Source: Dorea sp. (GTDB lineage: Bacteria; Bacillota; Clostridia; Lachnospirales; Lachnospiraceae). From it: a stretch of DNA of 64,000 nt. Positions 36,668 through 45,462 of the stretch are shown here, piece by piece. The notes below the pieces were generated by a model. It saw nothing but the letters and a program-made list of their open reading frames with translations, was not told where the DNA came from and made no database searches. The stretch spans positions 1-64,000 of the forward strand of contig JALEKG010000090.1 of NCBI GenBank assembly GCA_022769185.1. The letters are read 5' to 3'. How positions within the stretch are numbered: position 1 is the stretch's first letter; the number at the start of each line of letters is the position of its first letter. The position numbers and the translations under genes were made by a program.

Positions 36668-38416
36668 ATGGCGGAAAAAGTGATTATGCTCGGTAATGAG
36701 GCAATTGCCCGTGGAGCTTATGAGGCTGGAGTTAAAGTGTCTGCAGCTTATCCGGGGACACCGAGTACAGAGATCAGTGAAAATCTGGTGAAATATAAAG
36801 ATGACCTTTATTGTGAATGGTCTCCAAATGAGAAGGTGGCTACAGAGGTTGCAATCGGTGCTTCCGTAGCAGGGGTGCGCGCAATGTCATGTATGAAACA
36901 TGTAGGATTTAATGTGGCAGCAGATCCGGCATATACGGTATCTTATATGGGAGTGAACGGAGGACTGGTCATTGTTGTTGCAGATGATCCGGGACTCTAC
37001 AGTTCCCAGAACGAGCAGGATACCAGAATGGTGGCTAGAGCGGCACAGCTTCCAGTGATTGAGCCTTCTGACAGTTCAGAAGCAAAAGAATTTATGAAAA
37101 TAGCATTTGACCTGAGCGAACAGTTTGACCGTCCGTTTGTATTCCGTACTACAACCAGACTGGCTCATTCCCAGGGAATTGTTGAGCTGAATGAAAGAAA
37201 AGAGATTGAAGATAAGCCTTATGTAAAAGATATTCGGAAGACCGTTATGATGCCGGGGAATGCAAAACTTCGTCATGTTGAGATTGAAAAACGAAATCTG
37301 GAGCTTGCGGAAGCTGCAAACACACTTCCAATCAACAGAGTGGAGATGAATGATACTAAGGTCGGGGTTATCACCAGTGGAATCCCGTACCAGTATGTCA
37401 AAGAAGCAATGCCGCAGGCATCAGTTTTGAAGCTGGGGATGGTTAATCCACTTCCAAGAAAACTGATTGAGGATTTTGCATCCAGAGTAGAGACTCTGTA
37501 TATTGTAGAGGAACTGGATCCTGTCATTGAAGAACAGGTGAAATCCTGGGGAGTCAAGGCAATCGGGAAAGAGATCTTTACCGTACAGGGCGAGTATAGT
37601 GCCAATATGATCCGAGCTGCTATTCTGGGACAGAAGCTGGATATTGTTGAACCGGCACAGGCACCAGGAAGACCTCCGATTCTCTGCCCGGGATGTCCAC
37701 ACAGAAGTGTTTACTATGTATTAAATAAATTAAAATTACATGCAGCAGGAGATATCGGATGTTATACACTGGGTGCAGTTGCCCCGTTAAGTGTTGTGGA
37801 TACAACAATCTGTATGGGAGCAAGTATTTCCAGTCTTCATGGAATGGAAAAAGCAAAAGGAAAAGATTATATTAAGAACTGGGTAGCGGTCATTGGAGAT
37901 TCTACATTCCTTCATACTGGAGTGAATTCTCTGATGAACATGATGTATAACAAGGCAACCGGAACGGTTATTATTCTGGACAATTCTACTACCGGAATGA
38001 CAGGACATCAGGATCATGCAGCAACCGGAAAAACGCTGCAGGGAGACCCGACTTATGCAATCAATATTCCAGAGCTTTGCCGTGCGATTGGAGTAAAGAA
38101 TGTAGTTGAAGTCAATGCATTTGATATTCAGACCTTAGAAAAAGTAGTGAAAGAAGAAATCGCAAAAGATGAAGTATCTGTCATCATTACGAAGACACCT
38201 TGTGTGTTATTAAGTAAGGCAAAGAAACCGTTATACACAGCTCATCCGGAGAAATGCAAGAAATGTGGCATGTGCATGAAACCTGGATGTCCGGCAATGA
38301 CAAAGAAAGCGGATGGAACCATTTATATCGATGATACAATGTGTACCGGATGTGGGCTTTGTGAAAGCCTGTGTAAGTTCGATGCAATCGAATTAGTGAA
38401 GGAAGGTGACAGATAA
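36668..38416 (+). CDS. iorA: Indolepyruvate:ferredoxin oxidoreductase, alpha subunit
   Basis: 582 residues from the ATG at 36668; the track start reads back into paaK. IorA binds thiamine diphosphate and 2[4Fe-4S]: SAAYPGTPSTEI opens the pyrimidine domain, GDSTFLHTGVNSL with LDNSTTGMTGHQDH forms the TPP-binding site, and the C-terminal ferredoxin domain has CKKCGMCMKPGCP and CTGCGLCESLCKF near 536-570. It decarboxylates aryl-pyruvates to aryl-acetyl-CoA, reducing ferredoxin, in the cytoplasm. It overlaps iorB by one base. Confidence 0.95.
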   Translation: MAEKVIMLGNEAIARGAYEAGVKVSAAYPGTPSTEISENLVKYKDDLYCEWSPNEKVATEVAIGASVAGVRAMSCMKHVGFNVAADPAYTVSYMGVNGGLVIVVADDPGLYSSQNEQDTRMVARAAQLPVIEPSDSSEAKEFMKIAFDLSEQFDRPFVFRTTTRLAHSQGIVELNERKEIEDKPYVKDIRKTVMMPGNAKLRHVEIEKRNLELAEAANTLPINRVEMNDTKVGVITSGIPYQYVKEAMPQASVLKLGMVNPLPRKLIEDFASRVETLYIVEELDPVIEEQVKSWGVKAIGKEIFTVQGEYSANMIRAAILGQKLDIVEPAQAPGRPPILCPGCPHRSVYYVLNKLKLHAAGDIGCYTLGAVAPLSVVDTTICMGASISSLHGMEKAKGKDYIKNWVAVIGDSTFLHTGVNSLMNMMYNKATGTVIILDNSTTGMTGHQDHAATGKTLQGDPTYAINIPELCRAIGVKNVVEVNAFDIQTLEKVVKEEIAKDEVSVIITKTPCVLLSKAKKPLYTAHPEKCKKCGMCMKPGCPAMTKKADGTIYIDDTMCTGCGLCESLCKFDAIELVKEGDR

Positions 38417-38985
38417 TGGCAACAAAGAATATTATGATTGTTGGTGTAGGAGGCCAGGGAACGCTTCTTACTAGCAGAATTCTGGGAGGACTTGCTATCG
38501 CAGGAGGCTATGATGTAAAACTTTCCGAGGTTCATGGTATGGCGCAGCGCGGAGGAAGTGTTGTAACGTTTGTCCGTTATGGAGAAAATGTAGCTGAGCC
38601 GATTGTCGAAGAAGGCCAGGCAGACGTTATCATCGCATTTGAGCGTCTGGAGGCGTTACGATATGCACATTTCCTGAAAAAGGATGGGGTACTGATCATT
38701 AATGACTGGAGAATTGATCCGATGCCGGTAGTGATTGGAGCAGCTGAATATCCGGAAAACATTATTGAAACTCTGAAAAAAGATTATAAAGTATATACTG
38801 TGAATGCAACAGAAGAATCAAAAAAACTCGGTAATCCGAGAGTATTTAATCTGATTGTGTTGGGAATTGCAGCTCAGCATATGGATTTTTCAAAGGAACA
38901 GTGGTATGACGTAATCGAACATACAGTGCCACCAAAAACGATTGACATAAATAAGCAGGCGTTTGATGTTGGATATCACTTATAA
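38416..38985 (+). CDS. iorB: Indolepyruvate:ferredoxin oxidoreductase, beta subunit
   Basis: 189 residues, a normal IorB length. It starts with the gamma-type POR motif GVGGQGTLLTSRILGGLA and has VHGMAQRGGSVVTFVRYG, typical of the family. It is the CoA-binding partner of IorA. TAATG overlap with iorA supports stoichiometric synthesis. Confidence 0.95.
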   Translation: MATKNIMIVGVGGQGTLLTSRILGGLAIAGGYDVKLSEVHGMAQRGGSVVTFVRYGENVAEPIVEEGQADVIIAFERLEALRYAHFLKKDGVLIINDWRIDPMPVVIGAAEYPENIIETLKKDYKVYTVNATEESKKLGNPRVFNLIVLGIAAQHMDFSKEQWYDVIEHTVPPKTIDINKQAFDVGYHL

Positions 38986-38998
38986 GGAGGTGCAATAG

Positions 38999-39418
38999 AT
39001 GATCAGACAACTATCAGTGTTTGTGGAGAATAAGCTGGGAAGTCTTATGGATGTTACATCCAGACTGACAGAAGCACATGTAAATATCCGGGCAGTTGCA
39101 GCTTTTGATACTCCAGAGTTCGGAATCCTTCGACTGGTAGTCGATAAGCCGGAAGAAGCAAAGAGTTATCTGACCGAGAGAGGTTTTGTCGTAAGAGTAC
39201 AGGAAGTCATGGGAGTAGAACTGGAAGACAAAAAAGGCAATCTCAATCAGATGCTGGCAATTCTTGCTGATGGCAAGATTAATGTAAATTACATTTATTC
39301 ATTTGTGGTCCGTGAGGAGAAGGCTCCCGTGATGGTATTTAGTACGGATGATTATATCAAAGCGGCAGAAATCCTGAAGGATGCAGGTGTAAAGATTGTG
39401 GAAGAAGATGAATTATAA
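38999..39418 (+). CDS. Tandem ACT-domain protein (first copy)
   Basis: 139 residues with two ACT folds (about 1-70 and 72-139; the first begins QLSVFVENKLGSLMDVTSRL and the second GNLNQMLAILADGKINVNYIYS). ACT domains bind amino acids. Stand-alone proteins of this sort are regularly encoded next to PaaK/IorAB genes and are thought to sense an aromatic or branched amino acid; the actual partner is unknown. It has an AGGAGG ribosome site and follows iorB by 13 bases. Confidence 0.88.
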   Translation: MIRQLSVFVENKLGSLMDVTSRLTEAHVNIRAVAAFDTPEFGILRLVVDKPEEAKSYLTERGFVVRVQEVMGVELEDKKGNLNQMLAILADGKINVNYIYSFVVREEKAPVMVFSTDDYIKAAEILKDAGVKIVEEDEL

Positions 39419-39474
39419 GTAACTCCCCGTAAAAGGAGAACAAAGGAGAAAAAAAGAAAGATAGGAGTAAAAAA

Positions 39475-40806
39475 ATGGCGAGAGTATCATTGGAAAACTG
39501 GAAAGAGATGATCAGAGACCCCAAAATTGAGTGCATGAGCAGGGATGAGATGCGTGCGCTGCAAAGTGAACGCCTGGTAAAGCAGGTCAGGAACGTATAC
39601 GACCATGTTCCGTTTTATCGGAATAAGATGGATGAAATGGGGCTGGAACCCGGGGATATTAAAGGGATTGAGGATATTACCAAGCTTCCGTTTACAACCA
39701 AAGAAGATTTGAGAAATAATTATCCGTTTGGCCTCTTGGCAGTTCCACCGGAAAAGATTGCAAGAGTACAGGGGACCTCTGGAACGACAGGGAAACTGAC
39801 ATTAGCATCTTATACCCAGAAAGATGTAGATGTGTGGGGAGAATGTGTAGCGAGAGGTCTTACTATGGCAGGTCTCACTTCAGAAGACCGTATTCATGTA
39901 TGTTACGGATACGGACTCTTTACTGGAGGTATGGGTCTGGATCTTGGAGCCAGAGCACTTGGGGCTATGGCAATTCCTATGTCAGCAGGGAATACCAAGA
40001 GACAATTGATGTGTATGGAAGATTTCGGAGCTACTGCAATTGCATGTACTCCTTCTTATGCGCTGTATCTGGCTGAGGCTGCAAATGAAGCAGGAGTGGT
40101 AGACCGTCTGAAACTGAAAGCAGGTATTAATGGGGCAGAGCCGTGGACGGAAGAGATGCGCAAGAAGATTGAAGAATTGTTGAATATCAACTGTTTTGAT
40201 ATTTATGGGCTGTGTGAGATCACTGGACCGGGTGTAGCATTAGAATGTATTCATCATAATGGAATGCATGTTTACGAAGATTATTTTTATCCAGAAGTAT
40301 TAAATCCAGCAGACCAGAGTCCATGTGCAGACGGGGAGACAGGAGAACTGGTATTTACTACGCTTGCAAAAGAAGGTATGCCATTACTCAGATACAGAAC
40401 AAAAGATCTGACCAGTATTGATCATTCTACCTGCGAGTGTGGAAGAACGCTTCCAAGAATCCAGAAGTTCAAGGGACGTACCGATGACATGAAAGTTATT
40501 CGTGGGGTCAATGTATTCCCGACTCAGGTTGAGACTGCACTGTTATCCATGGGTGGCGGCGTAGCACCACATTACATGATGATCGTAGACAGAGAAAACA
40601 ATCTGGATGTTCTTACTGTAATGGTAGAAGTCGATGAGAAATATTTCTCTGATGAAATTCGTAAACTGGATGAACTGAAAAACAAAGTTGCTGCTGTTCT
40701 GAAGCAGGCTCTTGGCGTATCTGTAAGAGTAAAACTGGTAGAGCCAAAGACCATCCAGAGAAGTGAAGGAAAAGCAAAACGTGTTATTGACAACCGGAAT
40801 CTGTAA
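39475..40806 (+). CDS. paaK: Phenylacetate-CoA ligase family enzyme (second copy)
   Basis: 443 residues and clearly a paralogue of the first ligase: VQGTSGTTGKLTLASYT near 89-105, DIYGLCEITGPG, RYRTKDLTSI and RTDDMKVIRGVNVFPTQ. Differences in the pocket region (GLFTGGMGLDLGARALGAMA compared with GTFTGALGLHGGLEKVGAS) suggest another arylacetate or a different CoA-ester direction. The 56 bases before it contain only an A-rich stretch with ribosome-like AAAGGAGA. Confidence 0.9.
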   Translation: MARVSLENWKEMIRDPKIECMSRDEMRALQSERLVKQVRNVYDHVPFYRNKMDEMGLEPGDIKGIEDITKLPFTTKEDLRNNYPFGLLAVPPEKIARVQGTSGTTGKLTLASYTQKDVDVWGECVARGLTMAGLTSEDRIHVCYGYGLFTGGMGLDLGARALGAMAIPMSAGNTKRQLMCMEDFGATAIACTPSYALYLAEAANEAGVVDRLKLKAGINGAEPWTEEMRKKIEELLNINCFDIYGLCEITGPGVALECIHHNGMHVYEDYFYPEVLNPADQSPCADGETGELVFTTLAKEGMPLLRYRTKDLTSIDHSTCECGRTLPRIQKFKGRTDDMKVIRGVNVFPTQVETALLSMGGGVAPHYMMIVDRENNLDVLTVMVEVDEKYFSDEIRKLDELKNKVAAVLKQALGVSVRVKLVEPKTIQRSEGKAKRVIDNRNL

Positions 40807-40821
40807 AAAGGAGGAAGAAGT

Positions 40822-41265
40822 ATGGGAATGAGTAATACCGTACAGCAGTTATCAGTATTTTTGGAGAACAGAGAGGGACGTCTGGAAGAAGTTCTGGATG
40901 TTTTGGCAAATAATGATGTAAATATTGTAGCACTGAGCCTTGCAGATACATCTGATTATGGAATGCTCCGCATGATCGTATCTGATCCACATAAAGGGCG
41001 TGCGGCATTAAAAGAAAATGGAATCACTGCAATGCTTACAGATGTTGTGGCACTTCGTGTTCCACATGCGACAGGTTCATTGAGTAAAGCAATGCATCAG
41101 ATTGTAAGTGGAGAAGTCAATATTGAGTATATGTATGCGTTTGCAAATGGAAGTGATGCAGCAGCAGTACTAAAAAGTGATGATCCGGCTAGAGTAATCG
41201 ATATTCTGAAAGGCAGCGGATTTGATGTTTATACTGCAGATGAAGCTTATCGTGCAAATCAGTAG
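40822..41265 (+). CDS. Tandem ACT-domain protein (second copy)
   Basis: 147 residues with two ACT domains (QLSVFLENREGRLEEVLDVLANNDVNIV and GSLSKAMHQIVSGEVNIEYMYAFA). It is the paralogue of the ACT protein after iorB and follows the second PaaK by 15 bases, giving a paaK-ACT unit. The start at 40822 uses AGGAGG. A long hairpin ends the operon. Confidence 0.88.
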   Translation: MGMSNTVQQLSVFLENREGRLEEVLDVLANNDVNIVALSLADTSDYGMLRMIVSDPHKGRAALKENGITAMLTDVVALRVPHATGSLSKAMHQIVSGEVNIEYMYAFANGSDAAAVLKSDDPARVIDILKGSGFDVYTADEAYRANQ

Positions 41266-41270
41266 AGAAA

Positions 41271-41308
41271 ATATGAGAGGGCAGGAAACAGATTTCCTGC
41301 TCTCATAT
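41271..41308. terminator. Hairpin at the end of the paaK-iorAB cluster
   Basis: ATATGAGAG-GG-CAGGAAA pairs with TTTCCTGCTCTCATAT, a 16-pair stem with a two-base bulge. The 3' side is TATTAAAAAAATAAAAAA, not a T-run, so ordinary intrinsic termination on + is not certain. Confidence 0.6.
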
Positions 41309-41330
41309 ATTAAAAAAATAAAAAAGTACA

Positions 41331-41359
41331 TTGATTTTTAAAAAATTCTGTGCTATTAT
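41331..41359 (+). promoter_or_regulatory. Promoter of the pilus operon
   Basis: TTGATT (41331-41336), 17 bases, TGC-TATTAT (extended -10, 41354-41359). It leaves a ~90-base leader with two perfect hairpins before the sortase start. Confidence 0.65.
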
Positions 41360-41370
41360 AACAGCAACTC

Positions 41371-41418
41371 GATATTACGTTCGGTAATATCAATTATCTT
41401 TTTGCAGTTTCTGCAAAA
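41371..41418 (+). promoter_or_regulatory. Two perfect hairpins in the pilus operon leader
   Basis: GATATTAC-GTTCG-GTAATATC (41371-41391) and TTTTGCAG-TTT-CTGCAAAA (41400-41418; flanking ATTAT/ATAAT extend it) lie between the promoter and the sortase gene. They do not match a riboswitch I know (not c-di-GMP-I). Confidence 0.6.
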
Positions 41419-41457
41419 TAATCACCAATGAATCAAAATGAATAATGAGGAAAAAGC

Positions 41458-42438
41458 ATGAAAAGAAAACGAATGTCGGTATTCGTCGCTGTGTGTTTTT
41501 TTGTCTGTATCGGGATCATAGACTATCCTTTTTTGGCACGCCTTTACAATGAGCAGGTTCAGGGGCAGGTGGCATCTTCTTATGAAGAGGTATCTGAGGC
41601 AATGAACGAGGATGACAGAATGCAGATGTATCAAAAAGCAGTGGAATATAATGAGTGGCTTTTTTCTGGAAATGTCAGCTTCGGAGATATTTTAGTAAAC
41701 CGGGAGCAGTGTTTGGAGAAATATGAACAGCTATTATGTGTAGGAAATGATGAAGAAATTGCAGTTGTTGAAATTCCTGAGATCCATGTAAGACTTCCTG
41801 TTTATCATGGAACATCAGAAGATGTTCTACAGAAAGGTGCCGGACATCTGGATGGTTCGTCACTTCCAGTTGGAGGTAAGAATACGCATACCTGTATCTC
41901 TGCACACAGAGGGCTGCCAAGAAAGAAGATGTTTACGAATTTGGACAGACTAGAAAAGGGAGATATGTTTTATCTGCATGTTCTGGGGCAGACTTTGGCA
42001 TACGAAGTGTATGATATAGAAACTGTTCTGCCTGACCAGACAGAAAGTCTGAAGATTGTGAATGGGAAAGACCTGGCAACGCTGATTACCTGTACACCTT
42101 ATGGAATTAATACACATCGTCTGTATGTTCACGGAATGAGAGTCCCGTATCAGAGAGAAACAGAGGAAACAGATTCCATCAACATAAAAGAATTACTAGA
42201 AAAATATGGTTGGGTAATTTTGACGGCAGGATTACTCGGATGGATGATGCTTCTGTTATACCGTCTGAATCGAAGACCTGAAAAGAGAAGGAGGACAAGG
42301 TATGGGAAAAAGAAAGAAAAAATGGAAAAAGCCAGTTTGTGTGATTCTGGCATGTGCAGGATGCATGGGGATTCCCCGGATGAATGTAGATGCAAGTGCC
42401 GGAACGATTCAGATTATGCTGGAGGATCTGGAAGTTGA
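41458..42438 (+). CDS. Class C sortase (pilus polymerase)
   Basis: 326 residues. N-terminal membrane helix ~8-26, sortase fold with catalytic His150 (ISAHRGLP), Cys212 (TLITCTPYG) and Arg221 (THRLYVHG), then a second membrane helix ~248-265 and a basic RRPEKRRRTR stop. This architecture marks pilin-polymerising class C enzymes, which join pilins on the outer membrane face. The frame continues ~45 codons into the next gene, giving an odd Cys-rich tail (CDSGMCRMHGDSPDECRCKC). It is first in a sortase-pilin-pilin operon. Confidence 0.9.
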   Translation: MKRKRMSVFVAVCFFVCIGIIDYPFLARLYNEQVQGQVASSYEEVSEAMNEDDRMQMYQKAVEYNEWLFSGNVSFGDILVNREQCLEKYEQLLCVGNDEEIAVVEIPEIHVRLPVYHGTSEDVLQKGAGHLDGSSLPVGGKNTHTCISAHRGLPRKKMFTNLDRLEKGDMFYLHVLGQTLAYEVYDIETVLPDQTESLKIVNGKDLATLITCTPYGINTHRLYVHGMRVPYQRETEETDSINIKELLEKYGWVILTAGLLGWMMLLLYRLNRRPEKRRRTRYGKKKEKMEKASLCDSGMCRMHGDSPDECRCKCRNDSDYAGGSGS

Positions 42439-42934
42439 AGGCTCGAGAAGAAATGATATACCGGTGAATCTTTACCGGGTGGGAACAGTGGATGAAGAGG
42501 GAAATCCACTTTTTGACAGTGGATATGGTATCAAAGAGATGCCAGAAGATGGTGAATCTATGAGTGAATTGTCTGAAGAAATTGCAGGGAAACTGAAAGA
42601 AGATACTGCATGTACGAAAAGAACGGATGATTCAGGAACGGTCAGGTTTGAAGGTCTGGAAGAAGGAATCTACCTGGTTATGTTTCCAGAAGAAAATGCA
42701 TATGGAGAGGTGGATCCATTTCTGGTCACGATCCCATATTATGAGTTGGTTGAAGGAAAAGTGGAAGGTCCCAAATATGAGGTGTCCGCAATTCCGAAAG
42801 CATCTCCTTCTCGGGAAGAAATGGAAGAAGTATCCGTCAAGACGGGGGATACCACACAGGCAGAAGGCTATCTGATCGCAGGAGCAGGGGCAGTGCTTAC
42901 AGCAGTTATTATAAAGGCAAAAAAAGAAAGCTGA
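42302..42934 (+). CDS. Minor pilin / LPXTG-like surface protein with SpaA-type domain
   Basis: 210 residues. A basic N-terminus and signal helix (KKPVCVILACAGCMG) run to ~30; one SpaA/Cna-B-like domain follows with GLEEGIYLVMFPEENAYGEVDPFLVTIP. The C-terminus has a non-LPXTG sorting motif SVKTGDT near 177-183, a hydrophobic stretch and KAKKES. It is probably a tip or base subunit linked by the sortase. It starts 137 bases inside the sortase gene in another frame, with GGAGG upstream. Confidence 0.82.
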   Translation: MGKRKKKWKKPVCVILACAGCMGIPRMNVDASAGTIQIMLEDLEVEGSRRNDIPVNLYRVGTVDEEGNPLFDSGYGIKEMPEDGESMSELSEEIAGKLKEDTACTKRTDDSGTVRFEGLEEGIYLVMFPEENAYGEVDPFLVTIPYYELVEGKVEGPKYEVSAIPKASPSREEMEEVSVKTGDTTQAEGYLIAGAGAVLTAVIIKAKKES

Positions 42935-43011
42935 TTTGTCAGTAATGAGGAAACATCCCGTGAAAGGGGTTTCAATAATACATTTATTTATCAAAAGAAA
43001 GGAAGGTTTTT

Positions 43012-44595
43012 ATGAACAAGAAAAGAAAAATTAATGTAGCAACTAAAATGACAGCATTTGCTATAGCGGGAGCAGTTTGTCTGGGAAGTTCCCTCTGGAT
43101 TCCAGGAATAACAGCAAAAGCAGAAGCAATCCGGCAGGAGGGGACGGTGATTTATGGGCAGTCAGCAGGTTCTCTGACTGTCAGGAAGCATGGAGCCAGT
43201 GCAGATATCCCATTGGGAGGCGCTTCTTTCTCTGTCTATCGGATTATGGAATTGACACCGGCAGTAAACGTCGGAGACTATGCGTCTTATAAAAAAGCAG
43301 ATGAATTTGCAGAAGTTCTTGAGGGGATTACACCAGATGATCTTGGGAATTATTCATCTGTACAGATTGAAGAACTTGCGATAGATTTAAAAGCAGCAGC
43401 ATCAGAGAATGGTGTGCAGCCGGATGGTACAGCTGTAACAGGGGAAGATGGAATTTGTAATTTTACTGACCTTCCGTTAGGGTATTATCTTGTAGTGGAG
43501 ACAGAGGCTCCAGAAGGTTATGTAACAGGAAGCCCATTTCTGATTGCGATTCCTTCAACCGATAATTATAATACAGAAGATGCGGTGGGAACTTCATGGG
43601 TTTATGATGTGGAAGCAGAACCCAAAAATGCACAGGTTGGAATTGAAAAGCAGCTGGCAGGAGAAGAAGATGGTTCCGTAAAAGAAGGAGATTATGTACA
43701 GTATCTGATTACAACTGCAATACCGGGGTATCCGGACGAATATTTTAATAAAGATGTGACCTTTACAATCCGGGATATCATGAGTGATGGTCTCCAGATA
43801 CAGAACAGTACAAATTATCCAGTTGTTGTAAAGGTAGGAAATGTACAGATTCAGGAGGGAGCTGATACATACTCGGTACAGGCAGTTGAGACAAGTGGTG
43901 AAACTCCTGATCTGATGATTGATTTTGCGAAAAACTTTATTAAAGAGCATCGTTTGGAAGAAGTAACTGTAAATTATTATGCGAAAGTAACAAGTAAGGC
44001 AATTACGGGTATTGCAGGAAACAGTAATAGTGCTTCATTGGTATATAATCATAAAAATGGAGAGACATCTACTGCCGAAGGAACAGATGTGAAAGTATAC
44101 ACTTTTGAACTTGATATTTTGAAATTTACGGATGAAGAAGACGCGAAGGCCCTTTCAGGTGCAAAATTTGAGTTGTGCAGTGATCCGGAATTTAATAACC
44201 TGATTCAAAGTGGAATTTCTGATTCTGAAGGTATGATCTATTTTGAAAGACTGGATGCAGGTACCTATTATCTAAAAGAAGTACAGTCTCCAAAAGGATA
44301 TACCTTACTTGCAAATCCAATTAAAATTGAGATCATCGCAGATGAGGCGGAAGGTCAGGCTACTGGTACTTTTACGTTGAAAGTAGATGGAAAAGAAGTA
44401 ACGACGGTAAATGGAGAATATATCAGCAAAATAGATGCAGAAAATGGTATTGCGACAATTGCGGTAGAGAATCATAAGGGATTTAGTCTCCCGGCAACAG
44501 GTGGTATGGGTGTGGCTTTGTTTTTTATCATCGGGGCAGCAGGAGTTGTTACAGTATCTGTGGTTGTAACCAAAAAAATGAAAAAGAATCTGTAG
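43012..44595 (+). CDS. Major pilin, isopeptide-forming SpaH/EbpB-type, LPATG anchored
   Basis: 527 residues. Signal peptide to ~37 (GITAKAEA). Three Ig-like domains: an N-terminal pilin domain with E-box YYLVVETEAPEGY, a middle domain with conserved FTIRDIMSDGLQ and VNYYAKV, and a C-terminal Cna-B-type domain with E-box YYLKEVQSPKGY. The glutamates of the E-boxes catalyse internal lysine-asparagine isopeptide bonds in the family. LPATG at 493-497, a membrane helix and KKMKKNL form the sorting signal. It is the fibre shaft made by the upstream sortase. Confidence 0.9.
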   Translation: MNKKRKINVATKMTAFAIAGAVCLGSSLWIPGITAKAEAIRQEGTVIYGQSAGSLTVRKHGASADIPLGGASFSVYRIMELTPAVNVGDYASYKKADEFAEVLEGITPDDLGNYSSVQIEELAIDLKAAASENGVQPDGTAVTGEDGICNFTDLPLGYYLVVETEAPEGYVTGSPFLIAIPSTDNYNTEDAVGTSWVYDVEAEPKNAQVGIEKQLAGEEDGSVKEGDYVQYLITTAIPGYPDEYFNKDVTFTIRDIMSDGLQIQNSTNYPVVVKVGNVQIQEGADTYSVQAVETSGETPDLMIDFAKNFIKEHRLEEVTVNYYAKVTSKAITGIAGNSNSASLVYNHKNGETSTAEGTDVKVYTFELDILKFTDEEDAKALSGAKFELCSDPEFNNLIQSGISDSEGMIYFERLDAGTYYLKEVQSPKGYTLLANPIKIEIIADEAEGQATGTFTLKVDGKEVTTVNGEYISKIDAENGIATIAVENHKGFSLPATGGMGVALFFIIGAAGVVTVSVVVTKKMKKNL

Positions 44596-44649
44596 TATAA
44601 TAGGTTTCTTTTCTGCATGATTTTAGTGTACTTTGGTAAAGTTGTGAGG

Positions 44650-44677
44650 TATAATTGAGATATCGGTGCAGCCGATA
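44650..44677 (+). promoter_or_regulatory. -10 element and 5' hairpin before the SseB-like gene
   Basis: TATAAT (44650-44655) without a clear -35 box, then TATCGG-TGCAG-CCGATA (44661-44677), a six-pair hairpin at the likely RNA start. Confidence 0.4.
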
Positions 44678-44704
44678 GAATGATAAGAAAGGTAAGAACA
44701 TAAA

Positions 44705-45451
44705 ATGACTGCAGACAAGAAGAATACTTTTGAAAAGCTCAAGGGTGCAAAAGAAATATATGTATTGATGTCTGATTGTACAAAGATGCCCTTTGTATTA
44801 TGTGATTCAGAAACTTATGACGATGAGGTGCTTCTATTTTATACGGAAGAAGAAGCAAAAACAGAAGGGAAAAAACTTGTAGATGCGAATCATCCGATAA
44901 GGATTTTAAAAATTGTGAATCAGTATTTCTTATCCTTTTTTAGTAGTTTGTTTCCAATGGGAGTGAACTGTCTGATAATTGGGAAAGGGACGAAAGAAGA
45001 AATAAGGATACAGTTAAATGAATTAATCCGAAGACCGGATAATCCTGGAAAGTCATCAGGTGAAAAACTGATTGAAAATCCAGAATTTCTGCTGACTGCT
45101 ATTTATCTGATGCAGAATCTAAGGGGAAAAAAGAAAGATATCCCTGTTCAGGAAATAAAGGATCTGGAAGAGGAAATGATGGCCCATTACGGAAAAGGAA
45201 AATATCTGATTGCGCTGAATCCTGATAAGCAGATTCCAGTTTTGAAGAAAGAAGATGGGCAGATACTCCAGCCGCTTTTTACAGATGTACAGGAATTTTT
45301 GAAATTTCAGAATATGAATAAAAAGATCAAATATACGATTGGAACAGTTGAGGCCAAAAAAGTACCAGATATGCTATCAAAAGAAACAACAGGGATTGTA
45401 TTGAATCCAATGGGAATCAATATGCAGCTGAATATAGTACGTAAGGAATAG
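44705..45451 (+). CDS. SseB-family protein, function unknown
   Basis: 248 residues. The N-terminal ~110 residues resemble the SseB domain (KEIYVLMSDCTKMPFVLCDSETYDDEVLLFYTEEEA), and the second half repeats the pattern (KYLIALNPDKQIPVLKKEDGQILQPLFTDVQEF). No signal peptide or membrane segment is present. E. coli SseB is linked to serine sensitivity, but clostridial members are uncharacterised. It has its own promoter and terminator, so it is a single-gene unit. Confidence 0.8.
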   Translation: MTADKKNTFEKLKGAKEIYVLMSDCTKMPFVLCDSETYDDEVLLFYTEEEAKTEGKKLVDANHPIRILKIVNQYFLSFFSSLFPMGVNCLIIGKGTKEEIRIQLNELIRRPDNPGKSSGEKLIENPEFLLTAIYLMQNLRGKKKDIPVQEIKDLEEEMMAHYGKGKYLIALNPDKQIPVLKKEDGQILQPLFTDVQEFLKFQNMNKKIKYTIGTVEAKKVPDMLSKETTGIVLNPMGINMQLNIVRKE

Positions 45452-45462
45452 AAGAACGCAAA

